Source: Silene noctiflora (Eukaryota > Streptophyta > Magnoliopsida > Caryophyllales > Caryophyllaceae). From it: a stretch of DNA of 23,382 nucleotides. Shown here piece by piece: positions 18,038 through 23,382 of this stretch (position 1 is the stretch's first letter; each line of letters starts with the position of its first letter). The translations under genes and the position numbers were made by a program. The DNA lies in the NCBI GenBank assembly GCA_009801015.1, contig VHZZ01000279.1, positions 126,569 to 149,950 on the forward strand, given 5' to 3'. The notes under the pieces are model-generated. The model was not told the DNA's origin. It saw only the letters and a list, made by a program, of their open reading frames with translations, and did not search any database.

Positions 18038-20834
18038 ATGGTGGGGACAAAGGTGTTGGAAGAAGTAGCAAGTGAAAAGTACTTTGACCAAATTGACGAC
18101 CTTCTTGACTTTCAAAACGACGTCGTTGAAGAGGGCGGTCTTTGGGATTGTGAAAACTTTGACGTTGACTCTTTTCCGCCGGTTTGGTTAGAGGAGTCCT
18201 CTGCATTGCCCTCGACTGGCTGGAATAATCACCGGTCTGACTTCTCTGTTGACCGCCACACGGTTCCGGTTAGTCTTTTTGACTTTTCCCCGTTTCAATT
18301 AGTCTTGTGTAAAACCGTTTCAACTTATTTGTTAAATGAGTTGCATACCGTTACATTGTAGTCGTTCCGTCCCTATTATTTGTTTATCTTAAAATACCCT
18401 TGTAATAAAATACGAATAAATGATTGAGATGGAGTGAGTATTCGTATTTCATATGGTCTATTTGACAATTGTATTCTCCATATGTGCTGAGAACCTATAA
18501 TGGACAATTGGACATGGAAACTATATGCTTACTTTCTTTTTAGAAGAATTATTCCCTCCGTCCCAATCATTTATTTACTTTTTATTAAAATACTTCCTCC
18601 ATTGAGGTAAACGAATGATTGAGACGAAAAAAGTAAGTTACATTTTTCTGTGTGCGCTATTTTTGTTAGAAAAAGCGACAATATACGCTTCGACGTTTGG
18701 TTATCGACCAATGCAAGGTGTTGGAACATGAGAATGATTAGAAATTGGAGTTATGACATTGGTGTTAGCTTATGACATGGTTGAATTTTGAACTCGGGTT
18801 ATGTATCAGTGGTCTGTCCTCAATTACTGTTTATCAGTTCGTTTATATTAATAGAGGTATTACAAAGCTTCGCGCTCTTTAGTTATGAGATGAGAAAAAT
18901 GAACATAGTCGCTAATGCGTCTAAACAGGCATACGTAGATTCTGATATGAGTGGTGGACGCCCTGTTGGATGTCGTGATGTTCAAGTGCTGGCCTTTTGA
19001 ATGCAGTGTGTGTTCTTGTTAAAACTGTACTTGATAAATCTATAAGTCAGCACAATTATTCCGAAGGCGAGATAATATTGTGTTTCCTTCGTTTAGCTAT
19101 TGCGTTTAAGTAAATGTGGATTTAGTATGCTATGAATTTGCGCCCCTCATCAAATTTATCAGTTTGCTGACATCAATAGTGGTGTGCTATAAGATTTGAG
19201 CTCCGAAATTGTGAGATGAGAGAATTGATCTTAGGCGCTAATGTGTCTTCACAAGGGCAAACTTAGATCCTTAATAACTGGTGGATGTCATTGCGTTTAC
19301 TTGTGAGTTGCCGTATGAATGTATGATTGAGCTTTATTACATACAGACTTAGACTATATGATTTTGGTACTGCCCTTTTGAATGCAGAGCGTATTCCTGC
19401 TAAGACTGTACTTAAGAAGCCGATTAATCCTGCACAATTATTCAGAATGAGAAATAAATATTGTATTTCCTACGATTAGCTGTTGCATTTAAGTAAAAAG
19501 TGGATTCAGTATTTCAGTAAGCTATGAATTTGCACTTCTTTGTAATTCATTGAGACGGCACTTTTTGAATGGGGAATGTCTGTTCTGTTCATGACAAGTC
19601 TTCTTGATGTACACAGTACGAGGATACACTTCAGCTAGAGTGGCTATCTAATATTGTTCAAGACTCCCTCTCTAAATCTAATACATTTCCCACCTGTCAT
19701 GCAAAACGTGCTCGGAGCAAGCGCCCTCGTCCAGCAACTTTCAACCCTCGTTCAGCTATCCATCTCACGCCACCTAGCTATTTTCCTTTCTCTCACCCCT
19801 TGAAGAGGCTTGGCCAGCCAAAAAAGAAACAGAAGATCCAATCATATGGACAAAGCAACAATCAGAATGAGCATCCGAATGCATATCCGCCTAGGAAGTG
19901 CACACATTGCGAGATCACTAAGACCCCACAGTGGAGGATGGGCCCAAATGGACCCAAAACTCTTTGCAACGCATGTGGTGTTCGCTACAAATCAGGCAGG
20001 CTCTTCCCAGAGTATCGTCCTGCAGCAAGCCCGACTTTTGTACCATCATTGCATTCAAATTCTCACCGCAAAATCGTCGAGATGAGGAAAAGCAAGAATG
20101 AGGATGAAACCGTCCAACCTGACCTTTTTGAGAAGTCAGACAGGCTCTTCCCAGAATGCAGTCCAGCTGCAAGCCTAACTTTTGTTCCATCAGTGAATTC
20201 AAATTCTCCCCGGAAAGCCATTGAGATGAGGAATAGCAAGAACAAGAATGAAACTATCCAACTTGCCCTTTTTGAGAAGTCAGACAGTGTCTTCCCAGAA
20301 TGCAGTCCTACTACAAGCCCAACTTTCGTACCACCAGTGAATTCAAATTCTCCCCGGAAAGCCGTTGAGATGAGGGAAAGCAAGAACGAGAACAAAACCA
20401 TCCAACCTGCCCTTTTGGAGAAGTCAGACAGTCTCTTTCCAGAATGCAGTCCTGCTACAAGCCCAACTTTCATACCATCAGTGAATTCAAATTCTCCTTG
20501 GAAAGCCGCTGAGATGAGGAAAAGCAAGACCGAGAATGAAACCATCCAACCTGCCCTTTTGGAGAAGTCAGACAGTCTCTTCCCAGAGTGCAGTCCTGCT
20601 ACAAGCCCAACTTTTGTACCATCACTGCATTCAAGTTCTTACCAAAAAGTCGTTGAGACGAGGAAACGCGAGAATGAAGATGAAACCATCCAACCCGACC
20701 TTTTTCAGAAGTCAAGCCCCTTCGAGAAAAGCCTTGAGATAAGTAAATGCACCTCGATGGTCGAGGTTCCTGTGATGATAGACTTAACTTACCTACCAGA
20801 CCTTATCCCAGGGTCCGTAATTGTCATAGACTAG
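18038..20834 (+). CDS. class A GATA zinc-finger transcription factor with amplified C-terminal tail
   Basis: Two coding exons (18038-18268 and 19617-20834) joined in phase 0 give 482 residues. The acidic N-terminus carries the conserved [13 protein letters not shown] block (about 16-28). [10 protein letters not shown] (82-91) is the second class A motif. Basic stretches [10 protein letters not shown] (107-116) and [11 protein letters not shown] (140-150) are likely nuclear localisation signals. One type IV finger (C172, C175, C194, C197; CX2CX18CX2C, with LCNACG) predicts binding to WGATAR sites. Directly after it, the tail [16 protein letters not shown], normally present once, begins a five-copy array (205-444), followed by a 38-residue tail (445-482) ending in a hydrophobic-acidic segment. 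The gene has the one-coding-intron plan of plant GATA1/2/4/9-like factors, but those are typically some 240-340 residues, so the array explains the excess. The long intron (18269-19616) holds two Stowaway-like elements and an internal duplication. No stop or frameshift interrupts the array. The exact Arabidopsis orthologue was not assigned. Confidence 0.92.
18364..18439. mobile_element. Stowaway-like MITE remnant in GATA intron
   Basis: The left arm gttccgtccctattatttgt faces the right arm aataaatgattgagatggag, giving a compact foldback of about 75 bp with the Stowaway terminal word. Confidence 0.6.
18551..18636. mobile_element. second Stowaway-like MITE remnant in GATA intron
   Basis: The left arm ttccctccgtcccaatcatt (from 18552) pairs with the right arm gaatgattgagacgaaaaaa, and TA-rich flanks surround it. 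It resembles 18364-18439 but is not the same insertion. Confidence 0.65.
18830..19616 (+). repeat. diverged tandem duplication filling the 3' half of the GATA intron
   Basis: Unit 1 (about 18830-19154) and unit 2 (about 19155-19545) share, in order, ttatcagtt, gagatgaga, ttttgaatgcag, aaactgtactt / agactgtactt, cagcacaattatt / ctgcacaattatt, and gctatgaattt. A third partial copy (cactttttgaatggggaatg) lies at 19559-19580, just before the real acceptor at 19616. Unit 2 has an extra insertion of roughly 60 nt. The ttttgaatgcag words are acceptor-like. Confidence 0.75.
19998..20717 (+). repeat. five in-frame 144-bp tandem repeats in the GATA coding exon
   Basis: Units start at 19998, 20142, 20286, 20430 and 20574, each exactly 144 nt (48 codons) with no gaps. 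Each unit begins with an [RS]-x-F-P-E motif, continues with SP.TF.P, then an NSNS/HSNS block, a basic [KE].R[KNE] block, an ET[IV]Q block and an EKSD-like end. Unit 1 is the ancestral tail (FPEYRP). Units 2-5 have FPECSP. Units 2-4 share a VNSNSP core, while units 1 and 5 share an SLHS core, a pattern expected from unequal exchange within an array. A large open frame on the opposite strand (20063-20545) is a by-product of the 3n periodicity. Confidence 0.95.
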
Positions 20835-21090
20835 AAATTAGGGTGTATCAGTCAAGTCAGGGATGGCATTCTGGTACCTGTTACATTTAGTAAGTAAATG
20901 TTATCCATGTGCCTGGTTCTTTGGTTCTCTGTACATAAGATCAATGCGATGAAATAGTAGTAGGCTAGTAGCAACGGAACTAATTTTTTGTCGATTAAAT
21001 AGGATCGTAAAAACAAAAATTAGGGTAGAAAATGCAGAGTTTGTAGGTCTTAGAAGTTAGAATACAAGTTTTATTATGCTCTCAAGTTAT
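20835..21090 (+). other. 3'UTR and downstream flank of the GATA gene
   Basis: T/A-rich sequence follows the TAG stop, with gatgaaatag near 20948 and aattttttgt near 20980 as possible 3'-end context. No further coding sequence is seen. The polyadenylation site cannot be placed precisely. Confidence 0.35.
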
Positions 21091-21099
21091 CGGGGTAAG

Positions 21100-21320
21100 A
21101 CCGTCTTTGTCCTTTTTTCCATTTTCGGTCGCTTTTCAAGTTTTTTGTAAGAGTGGACGAGGAGTTGTTCTCACTGGTAGTCTGGTATTGTATCCTTTTG
21201 CTGTGTATAAAAGTTATTACAATGCCAGCATAATTCAAGGACACCGAGATTTGAACTTGTGACTTGTGAGCTATTATTCTCGGAACTCTACTCTTTACGA
21301 TGATCTCACTTGGTTTTATT
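21100..21320 (-). mobile_element. possible tRNA-derived SINE
   Basis: On the minus strand, from about 21316, ccaagtgagatcatcg resembles an A-box region. About 55 nt on, agttcaaatctcgg matches the pol III B-box consensus GGTTCAANNCC loosely. It is followed by a non-tRNA body. No flanking duplication or poly-A tail was found, so this is tentative. Confidence 0.35.
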
Positions 21321-21535
21321 TGTAATTTGGAAGACAACATTCACTCCCGCCATGCTTAATGGGATTTGAATGAAACGTAAACAACTAGTTGAACAGAGAA
21401 GAGTTATGATTTTAACTATTTCGAAAACGACCCGACTATAGTTGGAGGCTAATAATTAGAGCATGGGTCAAGACTCCATGGCTTGAAGAGCAAAATAATG
21501 GGGGACCATGATTTTAGTTATCTACCTTATTTAAA
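21321..21535. other. intergenic, no feature seen
   Basis: Unremarkable AT-rich spacer. No ORF or repeat is supported. Confidence 0.4.
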
Positions 21536-21727
21536 GCACAAATTTTCACAGACGCTATCCGTGACAAGCTGAAGACGGATAGTGCCCCTCTCACAATATG
21601 CAAGTGGCTCTAGCCATGGGGTGCTCCATTTCTCCCTCACTTGCCCTCCTACTTGTCTTATTATAAAATGGTCACTGACCGTATTTAGCTTGTGACAAAT
21701 AGTGTCCGTCACAAGTAAGACGCTTTG
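21536..21727. mobile_element. MITE with CTTGTGACGGAC-type termini and 8-bp flanking repeats
   Basis: The inner arms (about 21544-21588 and 21666-21718) are long imperfect inverted repeats built on cacagacgctatccgtgacaag and its complement acttgtgacggacactattt. The octamer tatttaaa flanks both sides (21528-21535 and 21728-21735), suggesting an 8-bp target-site duplication, as for hAT-like elements; the AT-rich word could also be chance. There is no coding capacity; a 61-codon minus-strand ORF here is the element itself. Confidence 0.65.
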
Positions 21728-21735
21728 TATTTAAA

Positions 21736-23234
21736 ATTATTACACTCGGTTGTGTAGCTTTAAACTCAATGGTCTTCCACTCTTTCTAATGTCATTTTCA
21801 ATCAAACGGCTACTTAACCTTATATTATGCAACTTTTCAAGGAACCTTATTAAATTTTTATATAGTTAATAACAATTTTATTTCTTTTTAGGTTATTTTA
21901 ATTTTTACGGTTTTACCTGTTGAGTCTTTTCAGACTTCGTATCATGATATCTTTTTGTAAATACTAAAGTCTCTTGAGGGCAGTGGAACGAAGCTAGTAG
22001 TAAAGGGTAACAGTAGTCATTACCTAAATTTCTAAAAATGATTAATATTATTGATTGTTTATACTCAAGAGTTCTTAAATATTAGACTTTAACGTAATAA
22101 AACACGAGGATGCTCGCTACCCCAAAAATTTTGTCCTAGGTTCGCCCTTGATTGTTTATCTAAGTGTTTCGTTTACCAATCTTATTTTTTTGGCTTTTAA
22201 ACTCCAGTACTCGAATAAACATGGGGGATCTTAATCATGTAAAAAAGAATTCCGAATTGGTTATATAAATCCATATAAGATTCATGTGAAGAATGTTCAC
22301 TCAATCATCTTTAACTCAATGGTTAAGACTTTTTTCTTTTCGGCTTAATTTCAGCTTACTCCAGTTTAACTCAACTCAGCTCAACTTATTTCAAATTTAT
22401 TCGCTCAATTTAGTTCAGTTCAGCTTCAATCATAACTTTTCTTACTTTTTATTTCAAGATTCGCTACTAACTACCCAATATCGAGTTGTTAGACATTACA
22501 TTAATCTATTTACAAAACATATGTGAAATTATGAATATGAAAACATTAGTAAATAGTCAAAATGCTATACTTTGATTGATTTTCATCAATCAATAAATCA
22601 CATATTAAATGTAAACAAAAAAATGCATGTGAGAAACCTTTGATATGTCGGTTACCCAATCACAAATTTCATTTGAAACTAATTAAGTGTCGGTTGAAAT
22701 TATGAGCATTTTTGATTCGTTTATTTTAAAGAATTTATTGAAATAAAAGTGAGGAAAATAGTAAAGGCAAAACCCAAAAGGGTATGGTGGACGCAAAATC
22801 TTGGTCTCGAGAAAAATAAACAAGTAGTAGTGTGACAGAATGCGTGATATTAACGGCAGGTACGCGTATACGGCCCGTATTTTGTTTCATGGTTTCAAAC
22901 CAATCTGTTGAATTACACGTATTTGGATTTTGGAATAAGAATAACAAATCAAATTCATAACTCCCTAATTTCCATTCATGATTCACCATAATAACTTCTT
23001 TTGTCTCGTAATGCTAATTAATTTAGTTCGATTCAGCTTTATTTAGATGAAAAGAATAGGGAGGAGGTCGTGTAAAACCTGTAATACTAATTAATTTTGT
23101 ACAAGTGTACAACGGTTTTCCCGATTACAGTTATTTCTTAGATAGTACTTTCTCCATTCCATTGAATTCTATAAATTTACTTAATGCACGTCTATCAATA
23201 GCCGTTTTCTTTTGTTCATATATTTAGTTATATA
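21736..23234. other. AT-rich intergenic DNA, no gene seen
   Basis: It includes a ttcagctt / actcaact low-complexity patch (22340-22440) responsible for a plus-strand ORF, and an 84-codon minus-strand ORF (22735-22989) with no recognisable domain. A 'tactttctccattccattga' word near 23150 resembles a single Stowaway end. Confidence 0.4.
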
Positions 23235-23275
23235 CTAGTATATAACCCGTGCTACAGTACGGTAATTTTGTAGGG
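23235..23275. repeat. CCCGTGC-type dispersed repeat end
   Basis: The words atactagtatataacccgtgct and acagtacgg form the degenerate 'cccgtgc..gcacgg' palindrome common in many plant repeats. The remainder of the element would lie past the window edge or is lost. Confidence 0.35.
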
Positions 23276-23382
23276 GGTGTTTCTAAAAGGTGTCCAAATT
23301 AATGTAATTTGTATAAATTGTATGCGTTTTAAATTTAATTTTAAAATATACTTGATATAACTAACATGAAAGGTTACGAAAG

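Noticed and set aside
20063-20545. 160-codon open frame on the minus strand over the GATA repeat array
   Set aside because: It is an antisense shadow. The 144-nt period is a multiple of three, so a stop-free antisense phase in one unit recurs in every unit.
22735-22989. 84-codon minus-strand ORF
   Set aside because: No domain, no plausible promoter or splice context; length is within chance expectation for this composition.
1-23382. CRISPR arrays, bacterial operons, phage genes, tRNA and rRNA genes
   Set aside because: No regularly spaced direct repeats, no cloverleaf with intact A and B boxes, no rRNA-like sequence; gene structure is clearly plant nuclear.

Overview
This is a plant nuclear genome window, almost certainly from a eudicot. 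It has low gene density, AT-rich intergenic DNA and GT-AG introns. It carries decayed Stowaway- and Tourist-type MITEs, a Ty3/gypsy reverse transcriptase fragment, and the dispersed ACCCG- and GAGCTCGAGC-type low-complexity repeats and 'tactccgtat' strings that I associate with Caryophyllales (spinach, beet, quinoa or pink relatives). The order-level placement is inference; I see no taxon-diagnostic gene.

Three intact genes were rebuilt exon by exon. (1) Plus strand, about 2.0-7.25 kb: a RAD6/UBC2-type ubiquitin-conjugating E2. It has a 780-nt intron in the 5'UTR and five coding exons, encodes exactly 152 residues, and has the catalytic cysteine at 88. (2) Minus strand, 12030 down to 9031: a six-exon LRR receptor-like pseudokinase of 731 residues, with signal peptide, LRRs, one membrane span and a kinase domain lacking the beta-3 lysine, the HRD His/Arg and the DFG Asp. 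(3) Plus strand, about 17.69-20.9 kb: a class A GATA zinc-finger transcription factor of 482 residues. The conserved tail directly after its single CX2CX18CX2C finger is amplified into five head-to-tail copies of exactly 48 residues (144 nt each). This array is the most unusual feature of the window.

Between genes 1 and 2 (7.55-9.03 kb) lies a composite locus. A segment resembling the 3'UTR and stop region of the pseudokinase occurs twice in direct orientation. Between the copies are a truncated gypsy RT fragment (minus strand) and unidentified coding-like stretches (plus strand). Genes 2 and 3 are divergent and separated by about 5.4 kb of repeat-laden DNA without a recognisable gene. The last 2.5 kb, after the GATA gene, holds a MITE with 8-bp flanking repeats, a possible tRNA-derived SINE and otherwise nothing coding that I can support. 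The three genes are not functionally linked; they are ordinary neighbours in a plant chromosome.
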